NCBI GenBank assembly: GCA_021808195.1
Contig: JAKBCE010000002.1
Coordinates: forward strand, 165,167 to 229,166
Reading direction: 5' to 3'
Length of the DNA stretch: 64,000 bases
From: Pseudomonadota bacterium
Lineage (GTDB): Bacteria; Pseudomonadota; Gammaproteobacteria; Steroidobacterales; Steroidobacteraceae
Below, piece by piece: positions 49,731-59,300 of the stretch; the first letter of the stretch is position 1; every line of letters starts with the position of its first letter. The notes under the pieces were generated by a model, which was given only the letters and a program-made list of their open reading frames with translations, was not told the DNA's origin and did not search any database. A program made the position numbers and the translations under genes.

Positions 49731-51647
49731 ATGGCTAAGAACAACAAGCACTCCAAGCGATGGCATCTGCCCGGCGCGCTCACCGGCAGACAGCGCGTGA
49801 CAGACCTGGAAGGTCAAGTCGCAGCGATCCACAAATCGCAGGCCGTCATCGAATTCAATCTGGATGGCACCATCATTTCCGCGAACGACAATTTTCTGCG
49901 CGCCGTGGGCTACACGAATGAGGAGCTCCGCGGCAAGCATCACAGCCTGCTCGTCGAACCGGAGTACGCCAAGAGCGACGAATATCGCGCCTTCTGGGAC
50001 AAGCTGCGCCGCGGCGAGTATGACGCCAAGCAGTACAAGCGGATCGGCAAAGGCGGCAAGGAAGTGTGGATTCAGGCCAGCTACAACCCTATCTTCGACA
50101 GCTCCGGAAAGCCGTACAAAGTCGTCAAGTACGCCACCGACGTCACCGAGCAGGTGCGGGCCGCGGAACAGAACTCGCGCATCAAGAGCGCCCTGGACAG
50201 AGCGAGCGCCAGCGTCATGCTTGCGGACGCCAACCTGGACATCATCTACCTCAATGAAGCGGCGATGCGGCTATTTCGAGATGCACAAGCAGACTTTCGT
50301 CGCGATCTGCCGTCACTGAATGCCGACCACATCGTTGGCTCGAATATCGATATCTTTCATAAAAATCCCGCACACCAGCGCCAGCTCATTTCCGCACTAC
50401 GGAGCACTCACACCACCGATATCCGTCTCGGCGGGCACGCCATCCGTCTGTCAATCAGCCCGATCTTCGGTGCCTCCGGAGAGCGCATCGGCAGCGTCGT
50501 CGAATGGGTGGATCGGACTCAAGAGGTGCGCGTCGAAGAGGAAGTCTCCACCATCGTCCGCAAAGCCGTGCAGGGCGACCTGCGGGAGCGGATTGCGACC
50601 GAAGGCAAGAGCGGCTTCTTTGCGACGCTGGCGGGCGGACTCAACGAGCTCCTGGAGACCACCGCCGCAATGGTGCGCCAGATCAAGGAAGCAGCGCTCG
50701 CGGTACATACCGGAGCCGAGGAGATCTCCCAGGGCAATGCGAACCTCTCGCAGCGAACCGAAGAGCAATCCTCCTCACTCGAGGAGACCGCCTCCTCGAT
50801 GGAGGAGATGACCTCTACCGTCAAGCAGAACGCCGAGAACGCCGGACAAGCGAACCAGCTCGCCACCGCAGCGCGCGACCAAGCCGAAAAGGGTGGAGTC
50901 GTGGTTGGCAAGGCTGTACGGGCGATGACCGACATCAATGATGCGGCCAAGAAGATCGCCGACATCATCGGGGTGATAGACGAAATCGCCTTTCAGACCA
51001 ATCTGCTCGCGCTCAACGCTGCCGTGGAAGCAGCCCGCGCCGGTGAGCAGGGTCGTGGATTCGCGGTCGTGGCAACCGAAGTGCGCAGTCTGGCCGGCCG
51101 CTCGGCAACCGCCGCGAAGGAGATTAAGGGACTGATTCAGGATTCGGTACAGAAGGTCGAGGACGGTTCGGTACTCGTCACGCAGTCCGGGCAGACGCTC
51201 GATCAGATCGTCCTGGCCGTCAAGAAGGTCTCGGACATCGTCGCTGAGATCGCCGCCGCATCGCGCGAGCAGTCCTCAGGCATCGAGCAGGTCAATAAAG
51301 CCGTGATGCAGATGGACGAAATGACGCAGCAGAATGCCGCGCTGGTCGAGGAGGCGACCGCAGCCTCACAGGCGATGGCGGAGCAGGCAGCGAAGCTCAG
51401 CGAGATGATGGAGCGCTATCAGGTCGCTGGCGACGCATTCGCCGCGGGAGTCAGCACGGCGGTCGCGGCACCGCCAGCCTCCCAAGCACGCCTCAATAGT
51501 CAGCCCGAGCGCCGTCGAGCCGGACGTCCCTGGGCACAGAAGGCCGAGTCCGCACGCAAGCGCGAATCCGCCGGAAAGAGCGCTGCAAGCGCTCCGCGCG
51601 CGCGCGTCGCGAGCAGTGGATCCGACGTCGCGTGGGAGGACTTCTGA
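49731..51647 (+). CDS. Soluble PAS-PAS methyl-accepting chemotaxis protein
   Basis: 638 residues, no transmembrane helix. PAS1 (about 28-140) contains [20 protein letters not shown] and PAS2 follows at about 155-265. The MCP signalling helix hairpin has the conserved tip [20 protein letters not shown]. The layout is like BdlA or Aer-2, which sense redox or oxygen and guide biofilm dispersion or taxis. The C-terminus ends in AWEDF, fitting the aromatic-x-x-aromatic tether that binds CheR/CheB. TAGGAAAG precedes ATG 49731. Confidence 0.92.
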   Translation: MAKNNKHSKRWHLPGALTGRQRVTDLEGQVAAIHKSQAVIEFNLDGTIISANDNFLRAVGYTNEELRGKHHSLLVEPEYAKSDEYRAFWDKLRRGEYDAKQYKRIGKGGKEVWIQASYNPIFDSSGKPYKVVKYATDVTEQVRAAEQNSRIKSALDRASASVMLADANLDIIYLNEAAMRLFRDAQADFRRDLPSLNADHIVGSNIDIFHKNPAHQRQLISALRSTHTTDIRLGGHAIRLSISPIFGASGERIGSVVEWVDRTQEVRVEEEVSTIVRKAVQGDLRERIATEGKSGFFATLAGGLNELLETTAAMVRQIKEAALAVHTGAEEISQGNANLSQRTEEQSSSLEETASSMEEMTSTVKQNAENAGQANQLATAARDQAEKGGVVVGKAVRAMTDINDAAKKIADIIGVIDEIAFQTNLLALNAAVEAARAGEQGRGFAVVATEVRSLAGRSATAAKEIKGLIQDSVQKVEDGSVLVTQSGQTLDQIVLAVKKVSDIVAEIAAASREQSSGIEQVNKAVMQMDEMTQQNAALVEEATAASQAMAEQAAKLSEMMERYQVAGDAFAAGVSTAVAAPPASQARLNSQPERRRAGRPWAQKAESARKRESAGKSAASAPRARVASSGSDVAWEDF

Positions 51648-52612
51648 GCAAAGCAGCAGCTGCGGCTTGCCGTGCTGCGTGAGCATTCGATCGCCGGGCA
51701 CGTCCGCGGCGGTCTCGATTGCCCCAGTGCGTTCCGTGCATGCATCGATGTACACCAGTCGGGTTTGCGAGTCGTGTGTTTGTGCTGCGCTGAGCCAGGG
51801 GTCCCTTACTGGCACAGCGCAGCGATTTTCCCCATTGCAACCGCTCGGATAACACCGCCATGAACCTTTCAAGAACACAAGAGACGGCCTCATGCCCGCG
51901 GGTGGCATTTGCTTTGAGCACCCATTCCACGCTCGCCAGAGTACCGCTGACGGATGGATACGGGCGTGTCCTGATCGCCGCTGCGATCAAACCGGTGCAG
52001 AGCTGTCCGGCACGGTGTCGACAGGCCCTTGCAATGAGCGGCTTCACGCTGCGTCGACGATTGAGAATACGGGTTGCTCGCCGCACACTCCGAACCGACT
52101 ACCGGGCCTTGGGAAGGTTCGCTTGCGGGGTGGCTCGTGGCCACAAGGACACGGACCGACAACACCAGGCCACAGGCCTCGTCAAACCGCATCGAGAACG
52201 GGGATCAAGAAAATCGTCCCTTCCGCACGATTGCACGCCAAACGCCGGAACGGGCGCTCTGGCGGCACTGATTTGAAAGCGTGCGCAAAGATGGACGACA
52301 TGCGCCACTGCACCCGCCCGGCAAACGCAATGGCATTCAGTCAGCGACATTTAATGGAGATCATCTCGCTCATGACTCCGCTGATGCAGCCGACCGCGCG
52401 CACGCGCCCGGTCCGCTTGAACACGGCTCCCGACGGCAGCGGCACGCGAGCGCGACGTGCTTGCGCAGCCCCCGGTGTCGGCCCAACACGACTCGCCGGG
52501 AAAGCCAGCGAGCGCTCAGGCGTACATCGCGTCAGTGCGTGCAGCCGGACTGGCGCAAACGTTGCTCCGCAGTCCATCCAAGTTCTGCCCTACTGAGATG
52601 AAGGTGCGTCAC
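51648..52612 (+). other. Gene-poor spacer
   Basis: About 965 bases between the chemoreceptor and the GGDEF gene. Overlapping frames give low-complexity proteins with no family resemblance. I see no RNA gene. Confidence 0.45.
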
Positions 52613-53803
52613 ATGAGGACTTTCCGGATCGGAATGTCGCTCTTAGCGCGGTTCGCGGCGGAAGAGGTCAGGCGCGACCGGCTGCGCTGCCTGTTGTTCC
52701 CCCGAGCACACCCGCGACTGGTCGGCAATCGGCGCAACAGGTTGATTCTGTCGCGCATCCACGCGGTGGCCGCTGGATTCGCGCTGTTGACGCTCGCGTG
52801 GCTGCCGATCGATCTGATTGCCCTACCGATGCGGGACGGGGCCATTCTTGCGGTTCTTCGCGTCGCAGCTGCTGCGGGCTTCGCCATCCTGGTTTTGATC
52901 ACCCGTCGTCGGCAATCCCTGGCTCGCGTTTACGTTTGCCTGGTCTTGCTGTACGCGATTCCGACGGTGTTTTATTTCACTTCCTTGATCATGCTTCACA
53001 AGCCTGGACTCGGTATCTACGCACGCACAGCGCTCGAGGCATACTGGGCTCTGCCCGCGGTTGCAATGGCAGGACTTGGAATTTTTCCTCTGACGCTTCT
53101 CGAGAGCATCGCCTTTTCGCTACCCATCATTGCAGGCGAGGCAGTGGCATTCGCGTTGCACCTCGGGGTGTTTTTCCCCGGGGGAGCTATCGATGCCATC
53201 TGGATGATGTTCTTGATGGGTGGGATCGCAGCGACGGTAGGACTCAGTCAATTGAGCTTTTCCCTGACGCTGGTTGGCCAGTCGCTGCGCGACGGATTGA
53301 CAGGGTGCTATGCGCGGGCGAGCATCTCTGAGCTGATCGAGCTGAGTTTCCAGGAATCTCGGCACTGCGGAACGCCCCTCGCCATTGCCTTTCTCGACCT
53401 GGATCATTTCAAGGAGATCAACGATCTGCACGGACATGAATTCGGCGACCAAGTACTGATCGAGACGGTGCGTCGAATCGGCTCTATGCTACGCGCGACG
53501 GAATCGCTGGGCCGCTGGGGTGGAGAGGAGTTCGTGGTCGTGCTGCCCGGCAGTACGGGCGCGGATGCCGTGCAGTTGATCCAACGAATCCGCGCGCGGG
53601 GCCTTGGCCGACGCCCCGGGGGCAAGACAGTCACGGTCAGCGTCGGTGTCGCGGAGCGGATTGCCGATCAGTGCGACGATTGGCTATCGCTCGTGCGCCT
53701 TGCCGATCAGCGAATGTATGCGATGAAGAATGCGGGCCGGGACCGCGTGTGCGGTCCGCAAGACTTCGGTGCACTTTCGAGGCTCACCGCGTTGAGCAGC
53801 TGA
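52613..53803 (+). CDS. Membrane diguanylate cyclase (GGDEF)
   Basis: 396 residues. Six hydrophobic helices (about 45-225) precede a GGDEF domain. DGLTGCYARASI begins the domain, FLDLDHFKEINDLHGHEFGD binds metal and substrate, and GRWGGEEFVVVLPG is the active site (GGEEF, active form). The inhibitory RxxD site five residues before it reads RATE, so feedback by c-di-GMP is probably lost or weak. ATG 52598 (five residues longer) is possible. Confidence 0.9.
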   Translation: MRTFRIGMSLLARFAAEEVRRDRLRCLLFPRAHPRLVGNRRNRLILSRIHAVAAGFALLTLAWLPIDLIALPMRDGAILAVLRVAAAAGFAILVLITRRRQSLARVYVCLVLLYAIPTVFYFTSLIMLHKPGLGIYARTALEAYWALPAVAMAGLGIFPLTLLESIAFSLPIIAGEAVAFALHLGVFFPGGAIDAIWMMFLMGGIAATVGLSQLSFSLTLVGQSLRDGLTGCYARASISELIELSFQESRHCGTPLAIAFLDLDHFKEINDLHGHEFGDQVLIETVRRIGSMLRATESLGRWGGEEFVVVLPGSTGADAVQLIQRIRARGLGRRPGGKTVTVSVGVAERIADQCDDWLSLVRLADQRMYAMKNAGRDRVCGPQDFGALSRLTALSS

Positions 53804-54050
53804 GTCCTCGCTCTGCAGCGGCGCTCCACGGGGCGGGCTGACCTCACTGGGGCTGTGATCGGGCGAGTGCGTCCTTCCGATGGTTCGATGGTTCCGCCCG
53901 TGCGCCTGCCGACGGCCGGTGCAGTCCCGTCATCACCTTGGAGTCCACTGGGTTCTCCCACGCCTGCGCACTGCCTCGGGACGAGCACAGCCCGTGGCAG
54001 TACGTGCACGGCAGTCGCCATCATCACAGAGTGGTCGGCGAGACAGCGCC

Positions 54051-54115
54051 TAACTAATTGTTTTTATTGGCGTCCCCAAGGGGATTCGAACTCCTGTTAC
54101 CGCCGTGAAAGGGCG
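54051..54115 (+). repeat. Left copy of the tRNA-Glu attachment repeat
   Basis: 65 bases: 17 bases of the tRNA-Glu 3' flank plus 48 bases matching the tRNA from its CCA end to the 5' side of the anticodon stem. Three mismatches to 55924-55988, one of which (T at 54092) breaks the T-stem. This copy lacks the 5' part of a tRNA, so it is a fragment, not a gene. Confidence 0.95.
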
Positions 54116-54124
54116 TAGCACATT

Positions 54125-54184
54125 TATACGCAATTTGCCATTTGCGTATAGTTTCAGTTATACTTGTCCTGTGCTTTGCGTATA
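54125..54184 (+). promoter_or_regulatory. Promoter and triple operator of the nucleotidyltransferase gene
   Basis: A promoter TTGCCA (54135-54140), 18 bases and TATACT (54159-54164) is framed by a 9-bp element. TATACGCAA (54125-54133) and TTGCGTATA (54142-54150) form an inverted repeat, and a third TTGCGTATA (54176-54184) lies between the likely start site and the ATG. A protein bound here would block the promoter and the start of transcription. Confidence 0.7.
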
Positions 54185-54190
54185 AAGCTC

Positions 54191-55555
54191 ATGCCCATCG
54201 CCATGTTGGTCGCCCAGACAACCTATGCCGAATTGCTGGAGCGCTGCGCTGCCGCCGCTTTCAGCGAATCGTTTCCCGAAGACGGCGCATTCACATCAAA
54301 GACGATCAATGGGCGCCGCTACTGGTACTTTCAAGCCGCCACTGCCGGGGGACGCTCCCAGCGCTACGTCGGACCCGAATCGCCGCAGTTGATCGAACGG
54401 ATCGCCCGCCACAAACAGGCGCGGGACGACCAGCGCGAGCGCCGGTCACTGGTGGCGGCCCTTGTACGCTCATATGGATTGCCCGCACCGCTTGCCCAAA
54501 TTGGCAACCTCGTGGCGGCCTTAGCGAGAGCCGGCGTCTTCCGCCTCCGGGGAGTGCTGATTGGCACAGTCGCATATCAGTGTTACTCGGCGATGCTAGG
54601 CCACAAGCTACCGAAGTCCCTCCTTCAAACCATCGACGTCGACATCGCACAGTTTACGAACGTGTCTGTCGCCACTGGGGACAAGACAACGCAACCGATG
54701 CTCGCAGTACTTCAAGGAGTGGACAAGACATTTCACGAAGTCCCCCATACGGCGGGTCATCGATTTGCAACCAGCTACGCGGCCCGAGGTGGCCTGCGCG
54801 TGGATTTTTTGACGCCAAACGAAGGGCCCGATACGGACACACCAAGAAGGCTTCCAGCGCTTCAAACTGACGCACAACCACTGCGCTTTCTCGACTTCCT
54901 GATCCACGAGCCGGCACCGGCCGTACTCTTGCACGGAGCGGGTGTTTTCGTTCAGGTACCGGCGCCCGAGCGATACGCCATTCACAAGCTCATCCTGGCG
55001 CTCGACCGGCCTGCGGCAATCGCCAAGCGCGACAAGGACCTTCAGCAAGCGGGCCAGTTGATCGAAGCTCTCGTCGAAGGGTCTCCCGAGGAATTGAAGA
55101 GAGTGTGGGAAGAAGCGCATGGTCGCGGCCCGAAGTGGCGGACGTTGCTGCTGGGCGGGATGCGCCACATGTCGCCCCGATCTCGGGACCTGCTGCTCAA
55201 AGCGATCGGACGCTGCCGCGCCATCCTTCCCGAAATCGACCTGACGTTCCGCAATCCGCCCGTACGCTATGACTCCGATCGCGAAGTCGTCCGATTCATC
55301 GGCGAGTCACTCGGCAGTCCGCTTGAATGTGCCGTTAGCCGCGCAGCACTCGAGGATCATTTCGGCGCCAGCAATGTGAGCCCCAAGGGGCGCATCGAGG
55401 CATTCCAGAGCAACCGCGCCGAGATTGAGGAATTGCTCCGCACCAAATATCTCCAATGGCCGGTAGATGAGCCCGAATCGCTGATACTGACAACAGCCGA
55501 CGTCGCACAGCTACGTGCTTCAATTGAAGCGGACGAGCGAGTACCGTCTCAATGA
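54191..55555 (+). CDS. GSU2403-family nucleotidyltransferase-fold protein
   Basis: 454 residues. YWYFQAATAGGRSQRYVGPE is the N-terminal family block. GTVAYQCYSAMLG followed by TIDVDIAQF gives a Pol-beta-type nucleotidyltransferase site with the D-x-D pair. YAIHKLILALDRP and KRDKDLQQAGQLIEAL resemble the helical half of minimal nucleotidyltransferases. Members of this family are unstudied, but related folds include AbiEii toxins and MNT antitoxins. It is the only gene between two tRNA-Glu repeats. ATG 54203 is an alternative start. G+C looks lower than in neighbours. Confidence 0.8.
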   Translation: MPIAMLVAQTTYAELLERCAAAAFSESFPEDGAFTSKTINGRRYWYFQAATAGGRSQRYVGPESPQLIERIARHKQARDDQRERRSLVAALVRSYGLPAPLAQIGNLVAALARAGVFRLRGVLIGTVAYQCYSAMLGHKLPKSLLQTIDVDIAQFTNVSVATGDKTTQPMLAVLQGVDKTFHEVPHTAGHRFATSYAARGGLRVDFLTPNEGPDTDTPRRLPALQTDAQPLRFLDFLIHEPAPAVLLHGAGVFVQVPAPERYAIHKLILALDRPAAIAKRDKDLQQAGQLIEALVEGSPEELKRVWEEAHGRGPKWRTLLLGGMRHMSPRSRDLLLKAIGRCRAILPEIDLTFRNPPVRYDSDREVVRFIGESLGSPLECAVSRAALEDHFGASNVSPKGRIEAFQSNRAEIEELLRTKYLQWPVDEPESLILTTADVAQLRASIEADERVPSQ

Positions 55556-55923
55556 AGCGCCGGAATTCGCGTCCATTCCCTACGCCGTTCCCACATTCTG
55601 CGACATTGACCTTCTACCGAAATTCCGGACAGTTTGGACTCCTTAATCCTTAGCCCGCTACTGGTCAGGACTCTTGCAGAATCCGCTCCGTGCGTCGGGG
55701 ACTCGAGCGCCGGCCGATCGCTTAAGTGCGGCGCCGACTCCATAGTTGCTCCGAACGAGAGTGGTGGGCGACCGGTGAGTACCGGCCACGACCTCGCGGT
55801 GGAAGTCACTGCTCGTACGCACAATCAGTGCTCGTTGGCGCTGTGGGACGCGGTACGCAGAGCTTGTGGGGCGGACTAGACCGAACTAGACATCGCTCCA
55901 AAATTAGACCGAGCGCTGCCACA
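55556..55923 (+). other. Cassette 3' region
   Basis: About 370 bases without a supportable gene between the nucleotidyltransferase stop and the right repeat. Three (C/T)TAGACC-like motifs cluster at about 55875-55912, of unknown meaning. Confidence 0.4.
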
Positions 55924-55988
55924 TAACTAATTGATATTATTGGCGTCCCCAAGGGGATTCGAACCCCTGTTACCGCCGTGAAAGGGCG
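55924..55988 (+). repeat. Right copy of the tRNA-Glu attachment repeat
   Basis: Same 65-base unit as 54051-54115, here continuous with the intact tRNA-Glu. Identity ends exactly at the 5' side of the anticodon stem, a common crossover site for tyrosine recombinases. Confidence 0.95.
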
Positions 55989-56016
55989 ATGTCCTGGGCC
56001 TCTAGACGATGGGGAC
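55941..56016 (-). tRNA. tRNA-Glu(TTC)
   Basis: On the minus strand the acceptor stem GTCCCCA pairs with TGGGGAC, followed by G and encoded CCA. The anticodon stem CGCCC/GGGCG-type arm holds loop CTTTCAC with anticodon TTC, and the T-arm is AGGGGTTCGAATCCCCT. Length is 76 bases. Confidence 0.97.
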
Positions 56017-56317
56017 CCGGCTGAGCAGGCCGTGACGCGGGGAGTACCCTGCGACGCGGGGCGGCAAGATTACACGCCCAGGCGCCCAGGAACAATGCTC
56101 ACGTGCTTTGACATCCTTGCCCCCTCCAGGTCCACCGCAGGCTATCGGATGCCGCGGCACGCACTGGGACTGACTGCCAGGGCCGCGAATCTCACGCGAC
56201 TTCGCTCCGACAGAAGGGCCCCGCTGCGTTCGAGCGCAATGTGCAGCTCTGGCGCGCGGCCTGGCACTGACGAAAATGCCGTGCCGGCGTAGGGCAGCTA
56301 TCCGCAGCGCTCGCCCT
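56017..56317 (+). other. Spacer between tRNA-Glu and tamB
   Basis: About 300 bases without a recognisable gene; it should hold the tRNA promoter (right side, reading leftward). Confidence 0.45.
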
Positions 56318-59300
56318 TCAGTACCGCACCTGATACGACAGGCCGATGCTGCTGCCCGGATCGTTCTGAGGCGTGGTGCCCTGCGCCGTAGCCGTGCCGT
56401 TGCCGAGGCGCGTCTCGAACTTCAGATGCGGCGTGAGGATCACATCGACGCGTAGCTGACTGGAGCCCTGAGTCGTGTGCGACGCGGCTACGTACACTCG
56501 GTTCGAGATGTACTTGCCGGCCGTGACGCTTGCTCCACCGGAGGGGCTGCCGGCGCCCGGCGCGCCCGTCCCGGGCGCGGCGCTCGCCACCGAGAAGGTA
56601 TTGAGCCCGAGGGTATGGCGGATCCAGGTCAGCGGATTGTAGCGACTGGCGCCGCCGCCGCCGATGCCGCTCAGGCTCGCCAGACTCGCACCGGTCTCGG
56701 CCAGTTCATACGGGGTCAGCTGCGAGGCCGGCTTGCCGAACAGCAACAGCGCAAGTAGGTCATCCTGCGGCAGTTGCGGCTGACTGGAGAGCAAGATCTT
56801 CGGAGCGTCCGCAAAGCCGGCGACGCGCAACGTCACGGTGGTGCTGGCGGTGTAGAACACCGTCGTCTGCGCAACGAAGTCCAACGTCGGATCGATCTGC
56901 CCGCGCAGCCCCTCGCCATTGAACCCGACCCGGCCATGAGTGAAGTTCAGGTGCGTCCCCGCCAGTGAAAACGACCCGCGGGTCATGGTGAAGCCGCCGC
57001 TCACGCGTGGCTCGGTCGTGGTTCCGGAGATCTCAAGCGCGCCGCCCAACTGGGCATCGAGTCCCCGGCCGCGCACGAAGATGGACTCCGGGGCCTGCAG
57101 ATTCAGCCCGAGTCCAATCACCAGACGGCGCCGCTTGCGCCGCTGCCTGGCGACCTCGCCCGGCCGTATCACGTTCAGCGTCGCGACGTTCGGCGGAAAT
57201 CCATTCGGGACGCTGATCGCCGCGTGCAGGATCCGAATCGTACCGGTGAGATCCAACCGGTGGCGCAAGGTACCGGCCACGTGCAAATCCGTATCGAGGT
57301 CGGCGGTCAGAATATCGCTGGTCACCGGCTGGATGTCGTGCGCGCGCAGCGACACATCGACCGGCATCCCGGACCGCAGGACACCAATCGTGCCGGCGGC
57401 AGACAACTGGCCTCGCCCGGCGCGCGCCGTGAGCGTCGCAATCCGCAACACACCGTGATCGCCGACCAGGCGGGCCTCGACGTCGCTGAAGTGAATGCCG
57501 TTGGCGTAATCGCGCAGATCACCATGGGTCAGTCGCACGACGCCACGGATCTCAGGTGCGCTCGCGGTGCCCTCGACGTGCGCATCGACCGTGAGCGTTC
57601 CCTGAGCACGATCCCCACGGGCCTCGAGCATGGCATTGGCCAACGCGGCATCCAGGGTGCCGGCGAGTGTCAGATTGAGCGCACCGGTGGCCGTGAGCGG
57701 CGCACGGCCGTTCACACTGAGGTGCGATGCGCGGCCCGCCGCGAGCGCAGCGGAGAGCTCGGCGACACCCCCCTGCAGGCGAGCCGCGCCGTGCGCATTG
57801 AGTGCCGGCAGTCCCTGCGCGGCCGGTCCGGCAAATCTCACTCCGGAGATCGCGAACGACACCTGACCGTTCGGTGCAGCGCGAGCGCCGGTCAGTTGCG
57901 CCTTGGCAGCGAACGTGCCCCGGGCGAGCAGACCCGGCGCGAACGCATCGACGAGGCCAGCATCGAGATGTTCGAGGGACGCTCGAACATCAAGGACTGG
58001 CGAAAGCTCCCCGTGCAGAGCGAACACGGCCCGCTGCACACCGAGACGAAGATCGCTCACCGTCAGACCCTGCGCAAAGGCGATGCGCGCCGGTGCCAAC
58101 AGTCGTAGCGTCTGACCGCGGTACTGCGCGCTCAGATGCAGCAGATCCAGCCGCCGCGCCGCACCGTCGAACCGGCCGGTGACGGCCAAACTCCCCGGCG
58201 CTCCATCCACGGCAGGGGACTCGGCCGTGACGGCCGTCTGCAGCGCATCGATCGGACCCGACGCGGACACGGTGAGCGCGCCGCGCGCGGCGCCAACCTC
58301 CAGAGCCCGCCCCGAGAGCGCCAGCTGTACGGTTTCCCGTCCCGCGCGCGGCAGCAGTTCCAGGTGCGCATCGAGCTGCCCCGCGAGCGCCGTTCCGGCC
58401 AGCGTCTGAAAGTCACTCAGCTGCCCGATGCGCAGATGCCATCGTCCCCGGGCCGCCGCGAGCCGGGCACCGGAGCTCAGCGCGCCGGTCAGATCGAGGC
58501 TTCTCCAGCGCGCCTCACGCAACGCGAGCCGAAAATTTCTGTCGGCGGTGCGCGCAAGGGATGCGTCGACCTTCAACGGTGCGCCGTCGAACATCCCGCG
58601 TGCCTGCACTACGGCATTCAGTGCCGAGGGCACGCCGCGCGCCCGCAGCGTCGCCTCGATCTGTCCCGGCGGTGAGCCACGCACCGACAGCGTGGATCGC
58701 GCCCGCACGTCGAGCGTCAGCGCAGATAGCACCCCGTCGACCGTACCGCCAACCTGAAGCGATCCGCGTGCCAGCGGCCAGAGGCGCTGCAGGTTCACGC
58801 AGGAGACCTGCCAACGGGCGTGCAGCGAGCGCAGTCCTCCGGCCGCGGCCCCACTGCGATGACGTTCAGCGCGTGCTGTGGCGGAAACCGACACCCCCTG
58901 CCCCGTGAGCTCCAGACGCTCGAGATCGGCCCGCGTGGGCGCGAGAGTCGCCTCGATCGCAAGATGCGCCTGCGCCCCGAGCAACCGCGCGACCAACCCG
59001 GCACCGGCCACATCTCCCGCGCCGTGCAGCGTCAGACGGGTCGTCGTGCCGTGCTGCGCGAGCGCTCCGGATAACTGCAGCGTGCCGCGAACGTCCTGGT
59101 GATAGAACGCCGCCAGGGTTGCCAAGTCCGGCATGCGCAGCGTGAACGTGGCGTTGCGCGGTCCTGCCGTCAGCGCTCGCGCCGAGAGCTCGAACAGCTG
59201 ATCGCTCAGCTGGATCCTCAGCGGTAGGTGCGCGGCATGCAACTGCAGCGAAGCATCGAGGTGCAGCGGCGAGCCCTGCAACAGCTGCGGATACGACCCC

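Noticed and set aside
51892..52596. Plus-strand frame between chemoreceptor and GGDEF genes
   Set aside because: Composition typical of non-coding GC-rich sequence, no family match that I recognise.
54068..54115. Second tRNA-Glu gene
   Set aside because: Only the 3' part from the anticodon stem to CCA is present and a T-stem base is mutated; no acceptor 5' strand or D-arm exists.
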